The notes under the pieces: model-generated
Database searches by the model: none
The model's input: the letters and a program-made list of their open reading frames with translations, nothing else
What the model was told of the DNA's origin: nothing
Assembly: GCA_963682025.1 (NCBI GenBank)
Contig: OY821520.1
Location: 132,519,819 to 132,583,818 of the forward strand
Source: Cordilura impudica
Lineage: Eukaryota; Arthropoda; Insecta; Diptera; Scathophagidae
Direction of reading: 5' to 3'
Length of the DNA stretch: 64,000 nucleotides
Shown here: piece by piece, positions 29,640-40,066 of the stretch
Layout of the letters: each line of letters opens with the position of its first letter
Numbering within the stretch: the first letter of the stretch is position 1
Made by a program: the position numbers and the translations under genes

Positions 29640-31375
29640 GGAGGCACGCTATTAGTGAAAATCTGGTACTTATAAAAAGAACCAATATGAGAAAACCCTC
29701 TAGGAAAATTCTTAGGCATAGTCCTCATATAGAGCTCCTTGCCGTTCTTCACTTAAATCTATCAGAAAATAAAAATTTTCAGTTTTTTTTTTTTTTTAAG
29801 GAAAATGAGTGACTGTAACAATTATGGTCAGGAACGCTCTATTTTTTGGCCTAGTCCCCATATAAATGTAGCATCTGATATGAACTTTTTCATGTCCGAA
29901 GTCAAAAAAATTAATAACAAATGTACTCAAATTTTGTTTGTGCTTATTTTCTATATCCTATTTGTTGGACCTAGGTGAAACGATCTCTAAACGCCTGGTA
30001 TAGGAACAGAGTAATGGTGTCTTTTTTTAACTACTCACCAATAAAAAATAAAAATATTCCATTAACGAATCTCTCTCTGTAGGATAAAGCTTCATCATAT
30101 TAATTTCGGATTAACCAATATTAACGCTAATTTCTCATATTAACGTGTTACAAAAATCCCAAACATCAAGGTTTTATTGTCCTCTTTACTAATGCATAAT
30201 CAATATTTTTTTCCAAACAACTTTTATAATAACAAGACTTTTTGTAGGACTTCTACAGCATTTAAATTTGTATGTAAATTAAGATAGAAAGCAAAAATAT
30301 TTTTTTTTTAAAGAAAAAAGGAAGATAAAAAACTTTTCCAACACCATCAAAATGTAACATTTTTCCTTGAAATACATTGTTAGATATAACATTTGCAACT
30401 GTCAGTTAAGAAAACTTACGATTGATAGACTAAAGTTTTGACAATGACTGGAGATAATAAAATATTAGTTTAATTTCAGTGCAAAACTAAAAAATGTTTA
30501 AAAATATTTCAAACTTAAGTTATACTATATTGGTAGCGTGGGTTTTATTTAAGCGCTGTTTAGTTTTATTGTAGTTTTCAACAAAATGTTTAAAACATTG
30601 TGTCAAGTGAAACTGTCTAACTTTCTGTCTTATTTTTTGTTTTCATTTTTTCATTATATATATTTAAGATTTTATAAATATGATTTTTTAGTTACTTTAA
30701 GTGTTTAAATGCAGATTGTAAGTTCCTATCTACTTCTTATTTAAGATATAAACTTATCATTAAATTAAAATGAAATTAGTAATTTTGTATTTCAATTTTT
30801 ATTTATTGTAATTGTAACCGGTTCTGTAAGATATAATATTTTTTAGACTTGGCACTGGAAACATCTTGTACTGGCACATAAAATTTTCATAACAACATAT
30901 TATAACATAAAGCAAGTAAGAAAATTATAGTCGGTTTATACCAACTATACGATATCCTATACCATGCTTTTAGTCCAACTATTTAGATATAGAAAATGAA
31001 CATAAACCAAATCTGAGTGGCAAACTTTTTTGACTTCGGATATGAAAACGTTCATATCGAATGCTGTATTTATATGGGGACTAGGTCGAAAAGTGGACCG
31101 ATCCTGACTATATTTGGTAAGTTTTTACAAAAAAAAAAAAATATATAAACCAAACTTGAGAAAAATCTGTGCAATGTATTGTTTGTTGATAGATTTAAGT
31201 GAAGATCGGGAATTAGCTTCATATGGGGCCTATGACCAAGAATTGTCTTTTCGACTACTGATAAATGGATGTAATAATTATACACAGATCCAACGTCAAA
31301 TATTTTGGGTAGTTACAGACATCAGCACAAAGTCATTATACCCTGTACACATGGTCGTATAGGGTATAAAAAGTA
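29640..31375. repeat. Large inverted repeat with ~400-bp arms
   Basis: The left arm (about 29640-30010) and right arm (about 30920-31375) are inverted copies. Left CCCATATAAATGTAGCATCT matches right GAATGCTGTATTTATATGGG. Left TTCACTTAAATCTATCAGAA matches right TTGATAGATTTAAGTGAAGA. The arms are perhaps 75-80 per cent alike. The 900-bp centre is AT-rich and holds no gene. The right arm ends near TATACCCTGTACACATGG and CGTATAGGGTATAAA, itself a small palindrome, a motif repeated in fly interspersed repeats. Confidence 0.7.
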
Positions 31376-31379
31376 CAAA

Positions 31380-32100
31380 TAAATATAATTACAAATCCTA
31401 ATACAAATATATAAATAAATAAAAAAAAATATAATAAAAATATATAATAATAATATTAAAAAAAAAAAATAAGAAATAATATCTGATGGTCCCAATCCGG
31501 AAGGGCTATACGCTTCTACATATGGGATGCATTTTGATTTGTATAAAAAAATAAATATATCTTTGAAAAAAAAAAAAAACATTTTACTCAAAAAGTTTAT
31601 AACCTGAACCGATGTTTTTGTTAATTATGTTTTTGTTATTTCTGTTTATTTTCTAAATACTTATTTTTTATATTTGCAAAACTTTAAAGAATAAACTGAT
31701 TAGCTGTATGTTTTGTTTATACGTTTTTCATCATACTTTATGTTCCTACATTGTAAACAAAAAAAAAATTATATAAATTATTTTATTAAAATAAAAATTA
31801 AAAACATTTCTTTTCGGTAAGACAAAACTTTTAAAATGTCCAGCTTTTTTTAAAAAATTCAGATTTTTTATGCCGAATGTCCAGCTTTTTCCAAATCGGG
31901 ATCTGGCAACCTTACCTTGAACTCTTAACGCTTTGTCGGATATTTTTTGCAGACACAAAAAACCAGTTAGAGTTTACATTTCGTGCACTATGTGCTTGTC
32001 ACCATTCTCGTTGAATGGCAATATCAATATACTGCCTTAAAATATTTATTTATGAGAAGAAAGCAGGCACCGAAGTAAGTTTATTTGTTAGTCTTGTATA
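31380..32100. other. AT-rich stretch without recognisable genes
   Basis: Mostly A/T runs (31400-31470 TAAATA/ATAATA repeats; 31565-31580 poly-A). A short less AT-rich piece at 31480-31540 is not recognised. Around 31830-31915 the words GTCCAGCTTTTT occur twice. Confidence 0.5.
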
Positions 32101-32129
32101 CGGTCGCTATTGAAATGAAGCCCCAATAC

Positions 32130-32665
32130 CCACAAAGGCTCAACTTAATGACGCCAATCTTCTTAAGCAACTTGCCACATATCGTAATTAAGAAAATGCT
32201 ATAGCGGGAGTAAATGTGTTTCATCAACATTTTTGGTATTTATCTGAACATTTAATTAGACCTACATTTTTCGATTCGTGAGTAACATTTGAATCTAATA
32301 GGAACATGGTCGAAAGTCTCCAGCTAGCACCAAAAACAAGCGCCTTAATGAGGATTGACAGTAAAGGATTTAATCATCAAAATCCACTTAAGAAGTTGGC
32401 TAACAAACACACATGTATTTTCTTTGATTTATTAATCGATGATGGACATCAAAAAGTTCTTTCATTCCTTACAAAGGACCCTGCCGTGTGGAAGGATGAT
32501 ACTATTTATATTCAGATGGAAGACAGAGCGAGCCTTTCAAGAGTTTTAAACGTTTGTGCAGAGCATGGGATTGCTTTGGTTAACGAATTTAAAAACTCTA
32601 TCACAAAAAGTGAAGAACAGAAACAATATTTGCTCCGCTTAGTTGCTTTACATGGAAAGACATAA
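32130..32665 (+). pseudogene. Unrecognised repeat-family protein, broken by stops
   Basis: One frame reads AQLNDANLLKQLATYRN, stop, ENAIAGVNVFHQHFWYLSEH, LIRPTFFDS, stop, then an open stretch 32306-32665 of 119 residues with IFFDLLIDDGHQ, FLTKDPAVWKDDTIYIQME, LNVCAEHGIALVNEFKNS and EEQKQYLLRLVALHGKT. Only two in-frame stops (near 32190 and 32278) interrupt about 175 codons. The pattern FWYLSE...FL..DP..W...V...AERG.AL...FN...T..EEQ.Q recalls an unnamed family I believe is repeated in several invertebrate genomes. I do not know its function, and whether it belongs to a transposon is open. Confidence 0.5.
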
Positions 32666-32899
32666 AAATAATATAAAAATGTAATAAGTAACACTTAACA
32701 ACTTATATAAGGAACATTTAAAAGTATTTTGTCAATATGTAAATTGACGAGCAACGCATGGGCCACATTTTATCTAAACTCGACAGCCGTCAAAAATATA
32801 GCCAACTGGTTTTACTTTGGTTTTTGTTGCTTATTTCTTGTTGTATAATTTGTGGTATGATGTAAAGGTTACTTGAGGGCAAAGACTTTTGAATTAAAA

Positions 32900-33330
32900 A
32901 AAATGGTCTGCCACATACAAACCCATCGATATATCAAACTTTGATATCTGAGTGTAAATACTGAAGCTATGACAAATTTAAAAAGGTGACCCCTACGGTC
33001 TGCAACAATGAATTTATAAAAGAATTTTTTAACTAGTTGTGCTGTAATTATCGAAATACATTCTGAGCAAAAGTTTTATGATTTTTCGCGAGCTATAAAT
33101 TTCAAACATTAGGGTGTCACATTAGGGTGGTAGGAAATGAGATTTGGGGGGTAGGTACTAGAACGGTACACTTGAGGTCAATCGACCTAAGAGCAAAATT
33201 ATTGGCCTCCCTGAGACAAAAAATCGCTATATCAAACTTTAAGATCGGACTGTAAATATGGAAGATATAACGAAAAAACTAAAAAGGCGACCCCTACGTT
33301 CGGCAAAAAAAGTTTTTTTTCAAATGTCCT
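32900..33330. repeat. Two related units about 290 bp apart
   Basis: 32930-33012 and 33219-33308 are alike: ATATATCAAACTTTGATATC, GTGTAAATACTGAAGCTATG and AAAAGGTGACCCCTACG in the first, with CTATATCAAACTTTAAGATC, CTGTAAATATGGAAGATATA and AAAAGGCGACCCCTACG in the second. This suggests a decayed tandem repeat or an array of a dispersed element. Confidence 0.55.
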
Positions 33331-33725
33331 TGGAACAATACTTTATATTCGCTGGTGTACGGTGAACTTTTTTTTTGTGCCTGTAAGGTGATACGGTCTA
33401 ATGTACATACATAAATAGTACTTTTTTTACACAGAATATATTTTTGTTTCAATTTCACATGAACTCTGAAAAATCGTAAATTTCTAGCGATCTCTAAATA
33501 TTGTCCGATTTGGCTGAAAATTGAAATATATATTTATTTTGTTGATTGGAATAAAGGCAGTCTTGTGGAGCAGAATATGTAAAGCGCTGACCAAAAAGTG
33601 CAAGTACGATTGTATGTGAAGGTTCATGGTTCAAACCTCACGGCCGCCCTAAGTAGAAAAACTTTCGTATAGAAACAATCTATTCAATTAAAAACATAAC
33701 AATTATCACAATGTTCAATAAATCG

Positions 33726-33751
33726 CTGATGAAGGCTGAAATGCTAGAAAC
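33726..33751 (+). ncRNA. Hammerhead-ribozyme-like core, probable Penelope-like element remnant
   Basis: CTGATGA, a 4-bp imperfect stem (AGGC/GCTA-like) with a TGAAAT loop, then GAAAC, followed by CGGTCC. CUGAUGA...GAAA is the conserved hammerhead core, and Penelope-like elements carry such motifs in their pseudo-LTRs. Stems I and III were not verified. No coding part of such an element lies next to it. Confidence 0.4.
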
Positions 33752-33984
33752 CGGTCCGATTAAGAATTCAGTGCAGTTATGAGTTTTTGTAAAATATGCT
33801 TTCTTCTTCTTTACCACGCACCACTTAAAGAAGATGTAAATGTTTTCGCATTTGGAGCCAGTCTAATGTCTTTATAAGCTTTGGATTTATATGATCTTAA
33901 TCGACAGAGTAAAATTTTATGGACAAAAAACCATAAAAAAACATCTAATTGACTAAAGCAATAAAAGCACAATAGATTTTCATC

Positions 33985-34270
33985 AATTGGGGGAATTAAG
34001 CGGTTATTTGTTATTATGGAAAGGTTTCATTGCGTTCCCGAATGTTTAAGATATCACTGTTATGATCAGCTTGCTTCGTTTCTACAATTTTTCTTATATC
34101 TTTCCATTTGCCGTTAGCAACAGCAGCAAAACTAAATTTATTTTCATAATATGGAGATTTGTCCTGCTCTATCTAGGATGCAATTGCTCTTCTCTTCCTG
34201 CGATAAATTTCATATAATTCAGGCGTTTTAAGCTTTTTCCACCTAGCGTATGCAACGTTACGTCATTCTA
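33985..34270 (-). pseudogene. LINE fragment, region between endonuclease and RT (left of piggyBac)
   Basis: Minus strand: NVAYARWKKLKTPELYEIYR, RKRRAIAS, then SPYYENKFSFAAVANGKWK and DIRKIVETKQADHN. The pattern R-x-A-Y-x-x-W-K-x-x-x-x-P-E-x-x-x-x-Y-x-x-x-R-x-x and YY..KF......W..I....... is typical of the linker of CR1/jockey-type LINEs. It is cut at a TTAA by the piggyBac element at 34275 and continues at 36312. Confidence 0.5.
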
Positions 34271-34274
34271 TTAA

Positions 34275-36307
34275 CCCTCTAGTGCCCATGCCCGCCTCTA
34301 GACGGGCAATACCTCTTAAATGCGTAATTTTTTGCATTAACTGCCTTTCTCTTTTTTTTTTGCTTTTGTATATTTTGGGGAATCACACACTTTCGATTGG
34401 TAGCATTTGCAACGAATTCTGATGCGTATGTTTGCTGTTAGAGACAGTCAAAGTTGAAATTTTGTGCAAAACGGTGAAAATAATTATTACGTGTGATACG
34501 CAAAAAACAAACTATTAAATAAAGTATTATTTGTTGTCAAAACTCAACAAAAAAATTATAAGTGTGTTGCTGTGAGTGTTAAATTTGCGAAAAAATTTCA
34601 AGTTTAAGAAAAAAAAAGTTCTTCTAAGCTTTCGTTTTGACTTAGAAGACACCCCGTCTAGAGGCGGTTATAGGTTAGCAATGGAACGTCAACAAAAAAA
34701 TAAATTATCATCGCTTTCTGATGAAGAGATTCGAATGATGTTAGAAACGGCGTCAAAAAAACATAGTGGTTGATAAATCTGAGATTGAGTTTTGTGACTC
34801 CGAACTCGGCGAAGATTTTATAAAGCTAGATACTCCATACAAATGCTTTAAATACTTCTTGGATGACACCATAATAGAGCACATTGTTGAACAAACAAAC
34901 ATCTATGCCGCTCAAAAAAATATTGCCACTTATTTCTCTACAACAAATTTAGAAATAAAGCAATATATAGGGATTCTAATTTTTATGTCAGTATACTGTT
35001 ATCCAAACGTACGATCATATTGGAGCGAATATGCATTCCAAATGATTCAGAACACTATGTCTAGAAATCGTTTCGAGCAAACACGTAGCAACATACACTT
35101 CAACGACAATAGTAACATGGCCCCAAAAAACTCACCAGACCATGACCCATTATACAAAATACGGCCGATTGTAGAACATTTCATCGAAAATTTTAAATCT
35201 GTCCCGATGACACAACGCATTTGTGTGGATGAGCAGATGTGTTCAACGAAAATGAAGACTTTCCTTCGGCAATATATGCCTGACAAATCTCATAAGTGGG
35301 GCATCAAACTTTTCGTTTTGGCCGATTCTTTTGGTTTTTGCTACCGTTTTGAGGTTTATTGTGGTGCTGGAGATAACATCGTGGAACCAGGTGCACCGGA
35401 TCTTGGGGCGTCATCAAATGTGGTTGTTCGACTGTCACGTACTATTCCAGAGCTTAAAAACCATATCATGTACTTCGACAATTATTACACGTCACTACCG
35501 CTACTAGTTTACCTCCGTTCGCGAGGCATTTTTGCTTTGGGAACTACTCGATGTAATCGAATCGCGAATTGTAAGCTACCAACGGATAACGAACTAAAAA
35601 AGCAATCACGAGGATATTCCTCTGAATTCTGTGGATCTGCTTTCGGTGTTGATATCTCTACAACAGTTTGGAAAGACAACAAAGCTGTACGACTAGCATC
35701 AACATATGTAGGTATAAAGCCTTTTCAAAACCAAACAGATTCAAAATCCACCGTTCCACGTTTTGTCCGATCAGAAAAAAAAATATATTGATATTCCGTG
35801 CCCAAACATAATACATGAATACAATTTTTAGATAGAAATGGCAAAAAAAACTTGTAAATTTCCAGACTGCACTTCGGAAACTCAAATAATATGCCGAAAA
35901 TGTAATATAAATTTATGTTTCTCAAACTCGAAAGACTGTTTCTATAACTTTCATCACAAACAATAATTATTTTATGAATATTTTTAAGATTTTTGCATTC
36001 AAAATAAGTATGTAAGCAAAAGCAAAAACTATTAAAACTATTATTTTATTTCTTTTGTTATGAATTATTATTATTTTTTATGTTATAAAATAAAATTGTT
36101 TTGTTTTAATTCAACTTGAACGAACATTTTTTCATTGATGATTCTTGGCTTTCTTTCCTATGACCGCCTGTAGGCAGGGTACCAATTCGGCCTCGTTGAA
36201 GCGATCCCTTGGGATAAAAAAAAAATTTTAATGGCACTATCATTTTTGACGAAAAATCAACTCAGAAATAATTTTTTTTAAAAAAAAAAAATTTGGGCAC
36301 TAGAGGG
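34275..36307 (+). mobile_element. piggyBac transposon, copy 1 (2033 bp)
   Basis: Perfect ends: TTAA at 34271-34274 then CCCTCTAGTGCCC, and GGGCACTAGAGGG then TTAA at 36308-36311. TTAA duplication is the piggyBac signature. Inside is a piggyBac transposase with an internal deletion. Subterminal repeats: CCGCCTCTAGACGGG at 34292-34306, its exact inverse at 34653-34667, and a variant at 36164-36179. Confidence 0.95.
34681..35956 (+). pseudogene. piggyBac transposase, copy 1, frameshifted and internally deleted
   Basis: The N-terminus MERQQKNKLSSLSDEEIRMM starts at an ATG at 34681; after a frameshift near 34765 the main frame runs to 35791. It holds the DDE_Tnp_1_7 core with the catalytic aspartates D155 (ICVDEQMC), D238 (MYFDNYYTS) and D304 (VWKDNKAV), numbered from the 34766 frame. 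An A-run slip near 35780 shifts the frame (EKKYIDIPCPNIIHEYN), and then the reading jumps to the C-terminal Cys-rich domain (KTCKFPDCTSETQIICRKC, ending FYNFHHKQ). The piece between, normally carrying GGVDxxD and about 150 or more residues, is missing. It is therefore not active, although the three aspartates are present. Confidence 0.9.
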
Positions 36308-36311
36308 TTAA

Positions 36312-36445
36312 GCACTTAGCTTCATTTGTAAACCCTGGTCTATCCTTAGAGAATTTATTCTTTGTACAGAAGAAGAACAGATGAAGAACATTGTCTTGTA
36401 GAAATGGACAATAGTCATTAACATTTAGCATGTAAATGTTTGTGA
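36312..36445 (-). pseudogene. LINE linker fragment (right of piggyBac)
   Basis: Minus-strand continuation of 33985-34270 across the piggyBac insertion; the short reading LYKExILRIDQGLQMKLSA sits directly before the TTAA. Too short for a firm family call. Confidence 0.35.
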
Positions 36446-36960
36446 ACAATTTATATTTTCCATACACAACGTATAACTAATAAGTTCAAATAATATTATA
36501 TTGATCATACGCACTCGTACCGTTAACTCAACTGTAATTATCTTAAGTTACGTATAGGAAAATCGATTATTCTAAAAACATGACGTTAAGGTTAGTTCCT
36601 TTTTGCAAATTTAACCCCTTGTCGACCGACAGTACTTTAAAGTACCTTTACAATTATCAGCTCATAAAATCTTAAAAAAAAATTTGTATACTTTTTGGCC
36701 GTAGGTACGTAAGAGTACACTATAGTTTATCTAATAAGATTTTTTTCGACTATTGGCAACCCCGTCTTCCCAGAATAACGGTAATTCGAAATATGTTTTA
36801 GCTGTTCGCATAAGACTTGGTGTCGTTTATTTCTATTAAAAAAATAGTAATTTTTTAGTTATTTCATCCATAAAAGTGTGTTATTATACAAGAATAATCA
36901 ATTTCATACACAAATATTTCGTTGGGCTGTCAGTGTTCGTTGTTTATAATTGATTGCGCT

Positions 36961-38060
36961 ATGGCTGGAATCCGCAATAAACGTCTTGATACCGATACAG
37001 TTTTGGAAATGCTGGAATCAATTACTATTGATAATGTCGAGAACACCGATATTGAAAGCGATGACGAGTGTCATGACCGAATTGAGCCTGGTAATGATGA
37101 CATAATTAACCAGTATTTGCGGGAATTGCTAGTCGAAAATGATTTGACCAAAGATCCTGGGGAAATTGAGATAATACAGGGAGAAAATAATCCTGATGCA
37201 AACGAAAGCCATGGTGAGGCTGACACTGAGGAAATAGTTAATAAAATGGCAAGCAGAAGTAGCGGAATCATTGATGCTGAGCGTAATCGCCAATGGAAAT
37301 TGAGAGACCATGAGACATGTATTCTCGAACTCTCCTTGCCAGAAGGGCCTATAACAGGAATTTTTGAAAAGAGTGCTACATCCAAGGAATACTTTCTTTC
37401 ATTTATTTCCGACATAACAGAAAATATAATATTCCAAACATACTTATACGCCACCCGGAGTCACAAAAATTTAAATATGAAAAAGTGAGTTTTATGCTAT
37501 TATCGGCATAAAATTTTTTATGGGATTTCATAAACTTCCAAGTTGGAAAGATTACAGGAGCACGAGCGAGAATTTCTATTTGCCTATAATTGGGAAAACT
37601 ATGAGTCGCAATAGATTTGACGAGATATTGAGCAACCTTAATGTGAACGACAACTCCAAGATTCCGATAGACAACAACGATCGACTCTTCAAACTTCAGC
37701 CTATGATCGGTGGGTTCCATAACAAGTTTCAGCAACTTTATCATGGCGCTCGACAGATTTCCGTAGACGAATCTGTGATATTGTTTAAGGGACGGAATGT
37801 CATGAAGCAGTATTGGCCAATGAAGCCAATAAAAAGAGGCTATAAAATTTGGTGTTTGGCCGACCAGAATGGCTACACAAAAAATTTTCAATATAACAAG
37901 TTAAAGATGAAGCTTTAGATAAAAAATTCGCCCATTTCGGTCTTGGAGAAAGAGTGGTTTTTGTCAATGACTGAAAACGTGTGGGGAAAAAATTAAATGA
38001 TTTATTTTGATAACTATTTTACGTCAGTTCGGCTTCTTGAAAAACTTAAAACAGAACGAA
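36961..38060 (+). pseudogene. piggyBac transposase, copy 2, N-terminal and central part
   Basis: Starts at MAGIRNKRLDTDTVLEML with an acidic N-terminal region (to about residue 80), then VNKMASRSSGIIDAERN. The frame breaks near 37480 and resumes at 37520: FHKLPSWKDY, TMSRNRFDEILSNLNVND, the first aspartate in ISVDESVILFKGR, MKPIKRGYKIWCLAD. After another break it continues with the second aspartate in IYFDNYFTSVRLLEKLK. At about 38057 it runs into a Penelope-like fragment. At least two frameshifts and one insertion make it inactive. Confidence 0.85.
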
Positions 38061-38400
38061 ACACGAAAAGCAGAACACCAACAATGAAACAAAGCGACGT
38101 GGTCTACAAAATCACATGCAAAGGCAAAGAAGGGGAAAACTGCAATTTAAAATACATTGGTTCGACAAAAAGAGCATTGAACACAAGAGTAGGCGAACAC
38201 GAAAATGACTACAGGAACAAAAGGGAGACAATAGCTTTAGCGCAACATTTAACATAACAAATTCATAAAGCAGACTTTCAAAATGTAAAAATAGTCAACA
38301 TCAGGAGAAAAGTAGCAAAAGACTGATGTTAGAAAGTCTAAGGATCCAACAAACCGATGACGTATCGATGAATTCCAAAGAAGATAAAAATGGTACAAAC
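38058..38400 (+). pseudogene. Penelope-like element, GIY-YIG endonuclease fragment
   Basis: In frame after the piggyBac piece the protein changes to RNTKSRTPTMKQSDVVYKIT, then CKGKEGENCNLKYIGSTKR, ALNTRVGEHENDYRNKRET and ALAQHLT. VVYKI...YIGST followed by L..R...H is the GIY-YIG nuclease motif as found at the C-terminus of Penelope-like elements. Beyond a stop at about 38257, LESLRIQQTDDVSMNSKED and GTNYVHSVIL give the usual end of the domain. The RT part is missing, so this is a 5'-truncated insertion. It disrupts the piggyBac gene. Confidence 0.8.
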
Positions 38401-38659
38401 TACGTACATTCAGTCATACTATGATGTCTGTGATATTAGGTTGTAGCTTTTTTTTGATTTCTTTATTATATTATGTTTGTTTCATTATAAATGTTTTAAT
38501 TAAACGTAATTTTAAGTATCTGACAAACTTTTCATTTTAATATATATAAACAAAATTTAGTAAGTAAAATTTAAAAAAGTAGTTTTTAAAATTTGTTGGA
38601 AAAAAATGTTCCTTACCCAAATTGTTTTAGTTAAATAAAATAAAAGACCATGAGGATGT

Positions 38660-38690
38660 CTGAAAATCAGACGAAACGTTAGTGGAAAAT
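38660..38690 (+). ncRNA. Degenerate hammerhead motif in the Penelope-like 3' region
   Basis: ATGAGGATG, then a stem GTCTG/CAGAC with loop AAAAT, then GAAACG. This fits the hammerhead layout CUGANGA - stem II - GAAA, except that the first C of the core is A here. Penelope-like elements are known to carry such motifs. The Penelope piece probably ends near 38790, where piggyBac coding resumes. Confidence 0.5.
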
Positions 38691-38799
38691 GGAATAAAAA
38701 AACATTTTATTCGCATTAAAAGAAAAAATGACCAAAAAGCTCAAATATACAATCGAACCAAAAATTTAAAAAACTCTGGTCAGAAAATAACAAAACATA

Positions 38800-39500
38800 G
38801 AACGAACATTAGCATGCAAAACTATTCGCTCTAATAGAAAACGAAACCCTACAAATTGGATTACCGATAAGAAAATGCAAAGAGGAGATTGGGCCTTTAG
38901 GGTTTCATGCAGTGAAATAAGTTTCTACAAGTGGATGGACAACAAAGCAATTTTGTTGGCATCTAATTTTCATGGAAGTGAGCCTACAATCGTTGCCAGG
39001 AGAGACCGCAAAGGCATTTTGAAGGATGTAACTTGCCCAACAGTTGTGAAAGACTATAACTCATTTACGGGTGGAGTCAATCATGCTGATCAGTAATAAA
39101 AAGTGGTGGCACCGAATTTTCTGGGGTCTATTGGAGACAGCATTTAACAACTCGTATGTGGTGCGTTGCCAGTCATCAGAAAAAATAACGCTTCTGGAAT
39201 TTAGACGATCTGTTGCTATGGGATTGATGACCCAGAATAATTCAACTACAAATCGAAAAAGTTTGAAATCAGCATCAAAAGAGGTTCGGTCAGCTCCAGC
39301 CTCTAAGAGACGCCGAGGAAAAGCACAATCAGCTTGTAAGGATGTTCGATTATGGAATCTCGGTCTACATTGGCCAACTTTTGTCGAAACACGAGGAAGA
39401 TGTGAACTATGAAGCATAAACAAAATTTAATCAAAACCATATTCTAAATGCAGTCATTGTGGAGTTTACGTATGTTGTAATGATTAAAAAATTGTTTTTC
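38800..39500 (+). pseudogene. piggyBac transposase, copy 2, C-terminal part
   Basis: Coding resumes after the Penelope piece: MQRGDWAFRVSCSEISFYK, the third aspartate in WMDNKAILLAS, then VTCPTVVKDYNSFTGGVNHAD (the conserved GGVDxxD-type motif, with N for the first D). A deletion and frameshift at about 39090 jump to KKWWHRIFWGLLETAFNNSY. The end has RLWNLGLHWPTF, RCEL and, after a stop, CSHCGVYVCCND, the C-terminal Cys-rich domain. The gene is inactive. Confidence 0.8.
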
Positions 39501-39699
39501 GAAATACCATAGAATCAATCCATTATTAATTGTTTTATTATTAATTTATTAAAAGTTAAAATAAATTATAAAAACAAAATTTTTCTTTCCTAATTTTAAT
39601 GTCTTTTTCTTACTTTTCGACTCACCCTGACCCAACGGTACTTAGGAGTACCAATATTCTTGCAGATCCTTGAAAAATTTGAAACTTTGTATCTACCAT

Positions 39700-40066
39700 T
39701 TTTTTAATTTATTTTAATTTAATTTATTTCATTATTTTTCCATTACAACAAGATATACAATCTTGTAATTAAAGTAATGGATTTTTACAACGTAATGATG
39801 AAAAAGCACATATAAAAATACACACTATATAAATTGTACACAATATAACAGAAAAAAATTAATTTAATAAATTAAACCCAAAAAGATAAAAAATTAATAA
39901 AAAAAAAGGGTTAATACATATGAATCATAATGGGTTAATTTAATAAAAATATATAAATAAATAAATAAATATAAATATAAGAGAAATAATTTTTTTTTTT
40001 TTTTGTTTTTTTAAAGAAACAAAATCTATATATAAATGAGAGCTGAAATCAATTACCTTTAATTAA
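39700..40066 (-). other. 3' untranslated and A/T-rich tail of a CR1-like LINE
   Basis: AT-rich stretch downstream (on the minus strand) of the LINE ORF end at 40067. Contains TAAATAAATAAATATAAATA at about 39956, and near the far end repeated TTTAATTTA words. No other gene. Confidence 0.45.

Larger units (their letters stand above)
36615..39660 (+). mobile_element. piggyBac transposon, copy 2 (different family, right end unresolved)
   Basis: TTAA at 36611-36614 is followed by CCCCTTGTCGACCGACAG, then paired GTAC motifs (AGTACTTTAAAGTACC at 36643, GGTACGTAAGAGTAC at 36702). A related motif, GGTACTTAGGAGTACC, lies at about 39639, but it is in the same orientation as the left end, and a matching CCCCTTGTCG...TTAA right end was not found. 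A Penelope-like fragment is inserted in its transposase. A CR1-like LINE tail begins just downstream and may have replaced the end. Confidence 0.7.

Noticed and set aside
31114..31362. 82-codon frame in the right arm of the inverted repeat
   Set aside because: The matching left arm does not keep the frame, so it is not under coding constraint.
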